From assembly GCA_948496895.1 (NCBI GenBank), contig CAOOJO010000093.1, positions 1 through 8,552 on the forward strand: a stretch of 8,552 nucleotides of DNA, in the 5' to 3' direction. Below are positions 1 through 6,195 of the stretch, piece after piece. Both the position numbers and the translations under genes were made by a program. Each line of letters begins with the position of its first letter. The first letter of the stretch is position 1. The notes beneath the pieces are model-generated. The model had not been told where the DNA came from and did no database searches. It was given only the letters and a program-made list of their open reading frames with translations. This stretch comes from an uncultured Acetatifactor sp. GTDB lineage: Bacteria; Bacillota; Clostridia; Lachnospirales; Lachnospiraceae.

Positions 1-1054
1 CTGGCATATCCGGGACGAGGGCATTTATTCCCTGGAGAAGGGAAGGACTTTTTATACTTCCAACGCAGGCCTGAAAGAGCTGCGGGAGGAGATAGCAGGC
101 TATCTGTACAGAAAACAGGGGATCCGTTACGAGCATCCCATGAAAGAAATCCTGGTCACGGTGGGCGGTTCCGAAGCCATCGACATCGGCTTCCGCGCCA
201 TGATCAATCCCGGGGACGAGGTGCTGATTCCCCAGCCCAGCTTCGTGTCCTATGAACCCTGCGCGGTGATGGCGGGGGCGAAGCCCGTGATCATCAACCT
301 GAAGGCGGAGAACGAGTTCCGGCTCACCGCCCAGGAGCTGGAGGAAGCCATCACGGACAGGACCAAGATCCTGGTGCTGCCCTTCCCCAACAATCCCACC
401 GGAGCCATCATGGAACGGAAGGACCTGGAGGCCATCGCGGAGGTGATTCTGAAACATGACATCTATGTCATGTCCGATGAAATCTACGCGGAGCTTTCCT
501 ACAAGGAGAAGCATGTCTCCATCGCCCAGCTCCCGGGCATGCAGGAGCGCACCATCCTAATCAACGGCTTCTCCAAGGCCTTTGCCATGACCGGCTGGCG
601 GCTGGGCTATGCCTGCGGGCCCGAGGCCATCATAGAACAGATGACCAAGATTCACCAGTTCGCCATCATGTGCGCGCCCACCACCAGCCAGTACGCGGCA
701 GTGGAGGCGCTGAGGAACGGCGATGACGACGTGGCCGAGATGTGCACGGCCTACAACCAGAGGCGGCGCTTCCTGGTGCATGCCTTCCGGAAGATGGGAC
801 TGCCCTGCTTTGAACCCTACGGAGCCTTCTACATCTTCCCCTGCATCAGGGAATACGGCATGAGCAGCGACGACTTCGCCATGCGGTTCCTGAAGGAGGA
901 GGGCGTGGCCGTGGTGCCGGGGACGGCCTTCGGCGACTGCGGGGAGGGATATCTGCGCATCTCCTACGCCGCGTCCCTGGAGAACCTGCGCACGGCTATG
1001 GAGAGGCTTGAGCGGTTCCTGAAAAAGCTCAGAGAGGAGCGCGGGGACAGATAG
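1..1054 (+). CDS. PLP-dependent class I/II aminotransferase, 5' end outside window
   Basis: A fold-type I PLP enzyme, likely transferring an amino group between an amino acid and a 2-oxo acid in the cytoplasm. The frame is open from base 2, giving 350 visible residues. About 40 residues are probably missing, given a usual length near 390. Numbering from the first visible codon, the cofactor-binding signatures are NNPTGA (about 130-135), SDEIY (158-162, whose Asp contacts the pyridine nitrogen), and SKAFAMTGWRLGY, with the Schiff-base lysine at about 192 (codon 575-577). The late GYLRISYA carries the conserved substrate-carboxylate Arg. All key residues seen are intact. Substrate cannot be assigned from sequence; aspartate, aromatic or branched-chain specificity are all possible. 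The stop is followed at once by the ribosome-binding site of the lipoprotein gene, so the two are probably cotranscribed. The internal ATG at 140 is not the start, because family-conserved sequence continues upstream of it. Confidence 0.93.
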   Translation, partial: WHIRDEGIYSLEKGRTFYTSNAGLKELREEIAGYLYRKQGIRYEHPMKEILVTVGGSEAIDIGFRAMINPGDEVLIPQPSFVSYEPCAVMAGAKPVIINLKAENEFRLTAQELEEAITDRTKILVLPFPNNPTGAIMERKDLEAIAEVILKHDIYVMSDEIYAELSYKEKHVSIAQLPGMQERTILINGFSKAFAMTGWRLGYACGPEAIIEQMTKIHQFAIMCAPTTSQYAAVEALRNGDDDVAEMCTAYNQRRRFLVHAFRKMGLPCFEPYGAFYIFPCIREYGMSSDDFAMRFLKEEGVAVVPGTAFGDCGEGYLRISYAASLENLRTAMERLERFLKKLREERGDR

Positions 1055-1066
1055 GGAGGTGCGGCT

Positions 1067-1897
1067 ATGAAGAAGAAAATCGGCATCGCGGTAATCGCCA
1101 TTGCCCTGCTTTTGTCCGGCTGTACCGTCCCGCTGCCCATGGAACTCTTTGAGCAGATTTCCCGGATGGGGGACAGGGCCGGGGAATCTTCCGAGAGTGC
1201 CGTGAGCCAATCGGAGGAGAGCATAGAAACGTTGAAAGAAAAACGGAATGACGACAGCGCCGCGGAAGCTGGCGGAGATGGACAGGAAGACGACGCATCC
1301 GAAGAAAGCCGGAGGGGCAGCGCCGGGGGAAGCGGCGATGACGAAGACGGCGAGGCGGAGGACTCTTATGTAAAGGGCACCACCACGGACGACGGATGGG
1401 AAAGCGAATACTGGAACCTGCGCTTCACGGCCCCGGAGGGCATCTACATGCTCAGCGAGGAGGGGCTGGATGCCCTGATGGGAATCAGCGAGGACATCAT
1501 TCAGGAGAACTACAGCGAGAGGCAGCAGCAATACCTGGAACTGACCACGCTGTATGAAATGGTGGCCACCAGCGCCGAAGGGGATGCCAATGTGGCGGTG
1601 TCCGTAGAGAAGCTGATGGTCAGGGGCATGACCACGGAGGATTATAAAAAGGCGGCGATCCTGCATTTGAAGATGCTGCAGAATCCGGTCTATGAGATAC
1701 TGGAGGACAACGGCACGGCGGAACTCGCGGGAGAGACCTTTACGATGGTGAATACCGTGGCAAAGAGCGAGGAGGACTATCTTCAGGACTATTATTTCCG
1801 GGTGGAAGACAACAGGGCGCTGATCATCATCATTACCTACAGGGAGGCGACAGCGGATCAGGCTCCGACGCTTTTAGGCGGCTTTGACGTATACTGA
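1067..1897 (+). CDS. Putative lipoprotein with acidic linker
   Basis: A 276-residue secreted, membrane-anchored protein of unknown function. It starts with a basic n-region (MKKK), a hydrophobic stretch, and a lipobox LSGC with Cys19 as the predicted lipidated residue, so it should be processed by Lgt and signal peptidase II. Residues 35-110 form a low-complexity Ser/Glu/Asp/Gly linker, probably disordered. Residues 110-276 look like a compact domain opening with a WESEYWNLRFTAPEG-type strand. That pattern, and the alternating helices and strands after it, resemble the PsbP/DUF1795-like domains common in clostridial lipoproteins; this is fold-level inference only. A GGGAGGT ribosome-binding site lies 6-7 nt before the ATG, 12 nt after the aminotransferase stop. 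trmL follows 17 nt after its own stop. No catalytic motif is visible. Confidence 0.85.
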   Translation: MKKKIGIAVIAIALLLSGCTVPLPMELFEQISRMGDRAGESSESAVSQSEESIETLKEKRNDDSAAEAGGDGQEDDASEESRRGSAGGSGDDEDGEAEDSYVKGTTTDDGWESEYWNLRFTAPEGIYMLSEEGLDALMGISEDIIQENYSERQQQYLELTTLYEMVATSAEGDANVAVSVEKLMVRGMTTEDYKKAAILHLKMLQNPVYEILEDNGTAELAGETFTMVNTVAKSEEDYLQDYYFRVEDNRALIIIITYREATADQAPTLLGGFDVY

Positions 1898-1914
1898 AAC
1901 GGGGGACTGGACGG

Positions 1915-2406
1915 ATGCATATCGTGCTGCACCAGCCGGAGATACCGGGGAATACGGGAAATATCGGGCGTACCTGCGTGGCTACGGGCACGCCCCTGCA
2001 CCTGATAGAGCCTCTGGGCTTCCGGCTGGACGAAAAGTCCATCCGGCGGGCCGGGATGGACTACTGGCATCAGCTGGAGGTCCGCAGGTACATGAATTTC
2101 GATGAATTTAGAGAGCGCAATCCCGGCGCGAGAATCTGGATGGCCACCACCAAGGCCAGGCGTATCTATACGGAGGTGGACTACGGGCCGGATGACTACA
2201 TCATGTTCGGCAAGGAGAGCGCGGGCATCCCGGAGGAGATATTGGTGGAGCACGAGGCAGACTGCATCCGCATCCCCATGCTTCCCTCCATCCGCTCTCT
2301 GAACCTGTCCAACTCCGTGGCCATCGTGCTGTACGAGGCGCTGCGGCAGAACGGCTTCGGGGGTCTGCAGCAGGAGGGGGAGCTACATCGGCTGCACTGG
2401 CAGTGA
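1915..2406 (+). CDS. trmL: tRNA (cytidine/uridine(34)-2'-O)-methyltransferase TrmL
   Basis: A SPOUT-superfamily, trefoil-knotted methyltransferase. TrmL uses S-adenosylmethionine to methylate the ribose 2'-OH of wobble nucleotide 34 in certain tRNA-Leu isoacceptors. At 163 residues it matches the usual 155-165. The three family motifs are intact: PEIPGNTGNIGRTC at residues 8-21 (Asn13 and Arg19 in the RNA/catalytic site), FGKESAGIP at 98-106, and the knot segment IPMLPSIRSLNLSNSVAIVL at 120-139. The last two form the cofactor pocket. The start at 1915 places PEIPGNTGN at the normal distance from the N-terminus; only a weak G-rich Shine-Dalgarno precedes it, suggesting translation coupled to the lipoprotein gene 17 nt upstream. 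It is probably the last gene of the aminotransferase-lipoprotein-trmL transcript. The final 18 or so residues after EALRQ are not conserved-looking. Confidence 0.93.
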   Translation: MHIVLHQPEIPGNTGNIGRTCVATGTPLHLIEPLGFRLDEKSIRRAGMDYWHQLEVRRYMNFDEFRERNPGARIWMATTKARRIYTEVDYGPDDYIMFGKESAGIPEEILVEHEADCIRIPMLPSIRSLNLSNSVAIVLYEALRQNGFGGLQQEGELHRLHWQ

Positions 2407-2421
2407 GCCTGTAAAATCTAA

Positions 2422-2450
2422 TTGTTGAGTCCTTTTGACTGTGATAGAGT
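2422..2450 (+). promoter_or_regulatory. Weak candidate promoter for the uridine-kinase-like gene
   Basis: In the 93-bp gap after trmL, TTGTTG (2422-2427) is 17 nt upstream of TAGAGT (2445-2450), which is preceded by the TGN of an extended -10. The -35 match is poor and the -10 fair. An imperfect hairpin, CTTTTgACT / AGTAAAAG with one bulged G (2432-2455), overlaps the -10. It has no T-tract, so it does not look like a terminator. The gene may instead be read through from trmL. Confidence 0.35.
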
Positions 2451-2499
2451 AAAAGTCGGAATCGAAGTAAGGCATCGGGCCGGATAAGGGGGTATACAG

Positions 2500-3111
2500 A
2501 TGAAGCAGGCATACGTAGTAGGGATAGGCGGCTGCAGCGCCAGCGGCAAATCCACGCTGGGCAACAGGCTGGCGGAGGAGCTGTCGGACTTGAAGGTGAA
2601 GGTCTTCCATATCGACAAGTATTTCCGGGAGCCATCGGAGCGGCCTCAGGTCATGGGCATCCTGGACGGCAGAATCTACCGGGATGATAACCACCCGGAT
2701 ACCATGGACCTGGACAGGCTCCATGTGGACGTGGCGGCGTCCAGGGACGAAGATTATGATGTAGTCCTGATAGAGGGGATGTTCATCCTCTGGGACCAGG
2801 CCATGGCGCCGTTGCTGGATTTGAAGGTATTCGTGGACTGCGACCCGGACGAGCGGCTGCGCAGGCGCATCTCGCGCAACCTGGGATTCGGCTACGACTT
2901 AAACGACATCATGGACAGATATGTCCAGGCCGTCCAGCCCAGGCAGAGGGAATATGTGGAACCCTCCAAATGGAACGCGGACATCATCGTCAACGGCTTC
3001 CGGACAGTGGACGGAGGCCCGGCGGGGGTGGACATCCTTCTGTCCTGGATCAGGAAGAACGTGGCCGAAAGGGAGGTCACCTCACCAGGGCCAGCAGCAC
3101 AGGAATGGTGA
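2500..3111 (+). CDS. Uridine kinase-like P-loop nucleoside kinase
   Basis: A 203-residue cytoplasmic NTP-dependent kinase of the uridine kinase/phosphoribulokinase group, expected to phosphorylate a nucleoside or similar small hydroxyl substrate. The Walker A loop GGCSASGKST is at residues 10-19 (Lys17). HIDKY (37-41) and NHPDTMD (64-70) match the substrate-binding DxxY and DHPDxxD blocks of Udk. LIEGMF (90-95) is the Walker-B-like strand, and VDCDPDERLRRR (112-123) is the lid with its arginines. EPSKWNADIIV (154-164) matches the usual C-terminal EPSKxxADxII block. The usual Udk lid wording (RDxxERGR) is replaced by SRNLGFGYD, so uridine specificity is not assured. The start is supported by AAGGGGG (2486-2492), 7 nt before the ATG. 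Its last 11 codons overlap the convergent transporter gene and lie beyond the conserved domain. Confidence 0.88.
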   Translation: MKQAYVVGIGGCSASGKSTLGNRLAEELSDLKVKVFHIDKYFREPSERPQVMGILDGRIYRDDNHPDTMDLDRLHVDVAASRDEDYDVVLIEGMFILWDQAMAPLLDLKVFVDCDPDERLRRRISRNLGFGYDLNDIMDRYVQAVQPRQREYVEPSKWNADIIVNGFRTVDGGPAGVDILLSWIRKNVAEREVTSPGPAAQEW

Positions 3112-3991
3112 ACACGCACAGAATGGTAGTCAGGATGATGGCAGCGCTGCAGGTGCTGCCATCGATGCCTTTCTGGTTCCCCAGGATCAGGGGCATGTTG
3201 CCGATGGGCATGCCGAACATCACCATGCATACGGAGAGCAGGGCAGGGTCGTCCGTGGCCAGCCGCAGCAGCGGCAGCATCCCAAGCGGCAGGAGCAACA
3301 GCTTTATCACAGAGAACACATACAATTTCGGCTGACAGAAGATTCGCTTCAGATCCGTGTTGGCCAGGGCGAAGCCTACGGCCACCAGGGCCATGGGGGA
3401 GGTCACGTTCCCCAGATAGGTCACCGCCGTCATCAGGAATCCCGGAAGCTGTACGCCCGCGATGATGAGCAGGATGGCCGCCACGCCGGACACCATCCCC
3501 GGATTCAAAATAGTCTTCAGGGAAGAGAGCGAGAACTTCCCATCCATCAAAGCCACCCCGTAGGTATAGAACACGATGGTATACAGCACCAGGAATTCCG
3601 TCACATAGACCACATATTCGGCTCCCAATATGCTGCTGACCACAGGTATGCCGATGAACCCCAGGTTCGAGAAGACGAACATCATCTGATAAATCTTGCG
3701 CTGGTCGGCGCGCCTGTCGAAGAGCGGCGCCAGGAGCATGCCCGCCAGGATCAGTATGGCGAACATGGCGATGGCGATCATGCTCACCAGCCCCATGGTA
3801 CGCAGAGGAATCAGCCCCACGGAGGACGCGGCACTGGACAGGATGAGCATGGGATTGAAGACGTTCACGATCATCCTGGACATCTGGGTGTTGGTGTGGG
3901 CGTCCAGCATGCCCTTTTTCGTCATGAAATACCCGGCTCCTATCATGATGAGCAGACATAGCATCTGGAAAAATACGGTAATTATCGCCAT
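3077..3991 (-). CDS. AEC-family (auxin efflux carrier-like) transporter
   Basis: A 304-residue inner-membrane permease of the AEC family (membrane transport protein PF03547). Bacterial members carry organic acids such as malate or malonate; the substrate here is unknown. About ten hydrophobic segments run through the chain. Family signatures include FNPMLILSS near residues 45-53, FSNLGFIGIPVV at 107-118, and the terminal block FGMPIGNMPLILGNQKGID (259-277) followed by AAIILTTILCVFTIPVLLAL. The start was placed at the ATG at 3991 because AAGGAG (3999-4004) sits 7 nt upstream and a hydrophobic first helix follows directly. An in-frame ATG at 4084 would add 31 polar residues translated from what looks like promoter DNA. 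The length is normal for the family. The 3' end overlaps the kinase gene convergently by 35 bp. The gene is divergent from the GPH symporter. Confidence 0.9.
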   Translation of the reverse strand: MAIITVFFQMLCLLIMIGAGYFMTKKGMLDAHTNTQMSRMIVNVFNPMLILSSAASSVGLIPLRTMGLVSMIAIAMFAILILAGMLLAPLFDRRADQRKIYQMMFVFSNLGFIGIPVVSSILGAEYVVYVTEFLVLYTIVFYTYGVALMDGKFSLSSLKTILNPGMVSGVAAILLIIAGVQLPGFLMTAVTYLGNVTSPMALVAVGFALANTDLKRIFCQPKLYVFSVIKLLLLPLGMLPLLRLATDDPALLSVCMVMFGMPIGNMPLILGNQKGIDGSTCSAAIILTTILCVFTIPVLLALVR

Positions 3992-4024
3992 GGGAGATCT
4001 CCTTCGTTGAAAAACTGTGTCAAT

Positions 4025-4056
4025 ATTATACCATTCGGCGTTTCCTGCCAAAAGTA
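4025..4056 (-). promoter_or_regulatory. Proximal promoter of the AEC transporter gene
   Basis: On the minus strand TATAAT (4025-4030) is a perfect -10, preceded by TGG, which makes it an extended -10. A TTGGCA-like -35 sits upstream at a short 15-nt spacing (about 4046-4051). The predicted transcript starts near 4018, giving a leader of about 27 nt that contains the AAGGAG ribosome-binding site. The element is one of two copies of a duplicated sequence. Confidence 0.65.
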
Positions 4057-4063
4057 TGGTCAT

Positions 4064-4073
4064 ATTATACCAT
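4064..4073 (-). promoter_or_regulatory. Second, upstream extended -10 element of the AEC gene
   Basis: A second perfect TATAAT (4064-4069, minus strand) with the same TGG extension lies 39 bp upstream of the first. It arises from the sequence duplication in this region. A convincing -35 is not seen (TTTACT about 16 nt upstream is the best match), so it would have to act mainly through the extended -10. Confidence 0.45.
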
Positions 4074-4098
4074 GTTTCCTCCAAAAGTAAAGCTTCCG

Positions 4099-4104
4099 TA
4101 TATT
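4099..4104 (+). promoter_or_regulatory. Possible -10 box for the GPH symporter gene
   Basis: TATATT matches the -10 consensus at 5 of 6 positions, and transcription would begin near 4111, about 65 nt before the ATG. The -35 is weak (TTTCCT at 4075-4080, 18-nt spacing), so the promoter may need an activator. Confidence 0.3.
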
Positions 4105-4106
4105 TC

Positions 4107-4146
4107 CGCCTTAAAGCGGGATACTAATGGCAACTGCCATAAGGCG
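4107..4146. promoter_or_regulatory. Nested inverted repeats, candidate operator of the GPH symporter gene
   Basis: An outer perfect 7-bp inverted repeat pairs CGCCTTA (4107-4113) with TAAGGCG (4140-4146). Inside it lies the 14-bp palindrome ATGGCA-AC-TGCCAT (4127-4140). The two arrangements share base 4140. A 2-nt loop is too tight for an RNA hairpin, so the inner palindrome is better read as a protein-binding site. It lies between the possible start of transcription and the symporter ribosome-binding site, a typical position for a repressor operator. Which protein would bind is unknown. Confidence 0.5.
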
Positions 4147-4175
4147 CAATCTGATTTCAGCGAGGTGGAGGTTTT

Positions 4176-5606
4176 ATGTCGAGGACAGTGGATGACAAGG
4201 GAAATGTAAGGGAAGAAAGGGCCGGGGACGTGCGCCCTTTCGGAATCCGGGACAAGATAGGCTATATGTTCGGGGATTTCGGCAATGATTTCAGCTTCAT
4301 ATTCGCCAGCAGCTACTTAATGGTATTCTATACCAAGGTGCTGGGACTGAGCGGCTTCGTGGTGGGATTCTTGTTTTTGGGGGCCAGGTTCGTGGACGCT
4401 TTTACGGATGTGACTATGGGACGTATCGTAGACCATATGCGGCCCGCGAAGGACGGCAGGTTCCGGTCGTGGATCAGGCGCATGTGCGTCCCCGTGGCTG
4501 TGGCAAGCTCCGTCATGTACCTGTATTTCGTCCGGGACTGGCCCTATGGGGCCAAGCTGGTCTATGTGACCTTCACGTACCTGCTGTGGAGCAGCTTCTG
4601 CTATACCGCCATCAATATCCCCTACGGCTCCATGGCCTCTGTCATCAGCCCGGACGTGAAGGACAGGGCCTCCCTCTCCACCTTCCGCAGCATCGGCGCC
4701 AGCCTGGCCGGGCTTGCCATCGGGGTACTGGTGCCGTTGATCGTATACGAGACGGATGCAGAGGGGAACCAGGTGGTGCTGCCGGTGCGCTTTACGCTGA
4801 CGGCGGTTGTGTTCGGCGTGCTGGCCATCGTCTGCTATGTGCTCTGCTATACCCTGTGCAGGGAGCGGGTGTTCTTCGAGAAAAAGGAGGGCTCCGGGGA
4901 GGGCGCTCTGGACATGCTGAAAAGTCTTGGGAGGAACAGGCCATTGCTGGCGCTGGTGTGCGCCGCTTTGGTGCTGCTGCTGGCCACCCTGCTGGGGCAG
5001 ACCATGAACAATTACCTCTTCCTGGACTATTTCCGCAACGCCAAAGCCCTGTCTATAGCAAATGTGGTGGGAATCGGCGGCACATTGCTCCTGGCCCCCT
5101 TCATCTCCACCATCGTCTCGCGGTTCGGCAAGAAGGAGGCCGGAGCCCTGGGGATGCTGGCGGCGGGAATCGTGTACCTGGCCCTGTTCCTGCTGCGGGT
5201 CAGGAGCATCCCCCTGTTCATGGCGCTGCTGTTCCTTGGCACCCTGGGGGCGGGGCTCTTCAACATGGTCATCTGGGCATTCATCACGGATATCATTGAC
5301 TACCAGGAGATAGTCACAGGCAGGCGGGAGGACGGCACGGTCTACGCGGTGTACTCCTTTGCCAGGAAGGTGGGGCAGGCCCTGGCCGGGGGACTGGGCG
5401 GCTTCGTGCTGACTGCCATCGGCTATGTGTCGGAGGCGCCTGCCCAGACAGAAGCGGTGTCGGAGCGGATCTACACCGTGGCCACTCTGGTGCCCGGGGT
5501 CTGCTACCTGGCGGTGTTTTTGATTATCTGGTTCGGCTATCCTCTGACGAAAGGCCAGGTGGAGCAGAATACGGAGGCCCTGCGCCGGAAGCGGGAGGAG
5601 GCCTAG
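4176..5606 (+). CDS. GPH-family sugar:cation symporter (MFS_2)
   Basis: A 476-residue, 12-helix permease of the glycoside-pentoside-hexuronide:cation symporter family. Members bring glycosides, pentosides or hexuronides across the cytoplasmic membrane with H+ or Na+. Signatures in order: DKIGYMFGDFGNDFSF (26-41) in helix 1; GARFVDAFTDVTMGRIVDH (69-87), the helix 2-3 region with cation-site acidic residues; INIPYGSMASVISPDVKDRASLSTFR (146-171); and TDIIDYQEIVTGRREDGTVYAVYSFARKVGQALAG (371-405), which is highly diagnostic. The length is typical (450-480). A GGTGGAGG Shine-Dalgarno precedes the ATG by about 5 nt. The gene is monocistronic here and divergent from the AEC transporter. No glycosidase is adjacent, so the substrate cannot be inferred from context. 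Regulation probably acts through the inverted repeats at 4107-4146. Confidence 0.93.
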   Translation: MSRTVDDKGNVREERAGDVRPFGIRDKIGYMFGDFGNDFSFIFASSYLMVFYTKVLGLSGFVVGFLFLGARFVDAFTDVTMGRIVDHMRPAKDGRFRSWIRRMCVPVAVASSVMYLYFVRDWPYGAKLVYVTFTYLLWSSFCYTAINIPYGSMASVISPDVKDRASLSTFRSIGASLAGLAIGVLVPLIVYETDAEGNQVVLPVRFTLTAVVFGVLAIVCYVLCYTLCRERVFFEKKEGSGEGALDMLKSLGRNRPLLALVCAALVLLLATLLGQTMNNYLFLDYFRNAKALSIANVVGIGGTLLLAPFISTIVSRFGKKEAGALGMLAAGIVYLALFLLRVRSIPLFMALLFLGTLGAGLFNMVIWAFITDIIDYQEIVTGRREDGTVYAVYSFARKVGQALAGGLGGFVLTAIGYVSEAPAQTEAVSERIYTVATLVPGVCYLAVFLIIWFGYPLTKGQVEQNTEALRRKREEA

Positions 5607-5671
5607 CGCGGCCCGCTTTCGATGATCTACTGGGAAATTTGTCGAATCCTGTAGAAGGTTGGCATTTGGCA

Positions 5672-5700
5672 TTGACAAGATATCCTATATCGGGTACGAT
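5672..5700 (+). promoter_or_regulatory. Sigma-A-type promoter of the 114-residue protein gene
   Basis: A perfect TTGACA (5672-5677) is separated by exactly 17 nt from TACGAT (5695-5700), which matches the -10 consensus at four positions. Transcription would start near 5707, leaving a leader of about 63 nt. The spacer holds the inverted repeat GATAT-CCT-ATATC (5679-5691). Two perfect tandem heptads TTGGCAT (5659-5665, 5666-5672) run into the -35. Both are candidate regulator sites. Confidence 0.65.
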
Positions 5701-5760
5701 GAATAGAACCAGAACGGATCCGGGACAGCTTACGGTCCGATGCCGCGAAAAAGCGACGCG

Positions 5761-5766
5761 AGGAGG
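5761..5766 (+). promoter_or_regulatory. Ribosome-binding site that sets the start at 5770
   Basis: A perfect AGGAGG lies only 3 nt before the ATG at 5770. The spacing is short but workable. The in-frame upstream ATG at 5740 has no Shine-Dalgarno, so 5770 is preferred. Confidence 0.65.
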
Positions 5767-5769
5767 CAT

Positions 5770-6114
5770 ATGAAGCTCAATACATCAAAGATAACCGTCC
5801 CTGGCCTGTGGGATGCCATACAGGCACACGAGGGACAAAGATTTCTCACCAAAAAGGGCCTGCCTTTTACTTACACCATCAAGGGCGGCGAGCTGTTCAC
5901 GGACAGGAGGGAGCGCTCCATCACCAGGAGCACCTTCGAGAAGGCTTACGAGAAGCTGATCCAAGACCAGGTGGGCGAGGGCGCGCCGAAGAGGATTGTA
6001 GGGCCGAAGACCCTGAACCTGTACGGCGCTCCCTACATATGGGCCGTATTCATGGGCATAGGGCTGATCGAGGAGGCCGTGTACGTCCAGGAGGAGATAG
6101 ACATGGGGGACTAA
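5770..6114 (+). CDS. Small uncharacterised protein, 114 residues
   Basis: I do not recognise a characterised family. The protein is soluble-looking, mixed in charge, and has no signal peptide or clear membrane helix; the hydrophobic run WAVFMGIGLI at 91-100 is short. A plausible core is residues 20-55, the pattern HEGQRFLTKKGLPFTYTIKG followed by the basic stretch FTDRRERSITRSTFEKAYEK. The second conserved-looking block is VGPKTLNLYGAPYIWAVFMGIGLI (77-100). The layout resembles small hypothetical proteins I recall from Firmicutes chromosomes and mobile regions, and the basic middle could fit nucleic-acid binding; both points are weak inference. It has its own promoter and ribosome-binding site and sits alone between the symporter and the convergent isomerase gene. 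Codon use matches its neighbours, so there is no sign of recent transfer. A start at 5740 would add ten residues. Confidence 0.75.
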   Translation: MKLNTSKITVPGLWDAIQAHEGQRFLTKKGLPFTYTIKGGELFTDRRERSITRSTFEKAYEKLIQDQVGEGAPKRIVGPKTLNLYGAPYIWAVFMGIGLIEEAVYVQEEIDMGD

Positions 6115-6195
6115 AGCCCCGGGGTTCATTCGGGCGTGTGGGACATGACGGCATTCCGATATGCGCCCCGTACCCAAGCCCGCATGGGATTTCCA

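Larger units (their letters stand above)
4023..4089. repeat. Imperfect direct repeat in the AEC/GPH divergent promoter region
   Basis: Copy A (4023-4056) and copy B (4062-4089) share 28 identical bases in three blocks: ATATTATACCAT, GTTTCCT and CCAAAAGTA. Copy A differs only by two small insertions, TCGGC at 4035-4039 and G at 4047. Read on the minus strand, each copy contains an extended -10 element. The repeat therefore duplicates promoter or operator sequence for the AEC transporter. Confidence 0.85.

Noticed and set aside
557..1666. 369-codon minus-strand open frame across the aminotransferase and lipoprotein genes
   Set aside because: It crosses two well-supported plus-strand genes and has no recognisable domain.
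2921..3961. 346-codon plus-strand open frame opposite the AEC transporter
   Set aside because: Translation is repetitive His/Gln/Gly/Arg with no domain; the AEC gene on the other strand is complete and motif-bearing.
4018..4027. TGTCAATATT near the AEC promoter as a further copy of the GntR operator
   Set aside because: It lacks the ACA half and is explained by the AEC -10 region on the opposite strand; similarity is confined to the TGTCAATA half.
3992..4084. Upstream ATG at 4084 as start of the AEC transporter
   Set aside because: It would translate the promoter repeats into polar sequence and lies upstream of a good ribosome-binding site for the ATG at 3991, which begins directly with the first membrane helix.
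4317..5678. 453-codon open frame on the minus strand opposite the GPH symporter
   Set aside because: The translation is rich in His, Gln and Pro, typical of antisense reading of a membrane protein gene, and no ribosome-binding site or motif is visible.
6115..6195. GC-rich sequence between the convergent 114-residue gene and the isomerase as a bidirectional terminator
   Set aside because: Only short, bulged pairings such as GCCC/GGGC are present and there is no T-tract on either strand.
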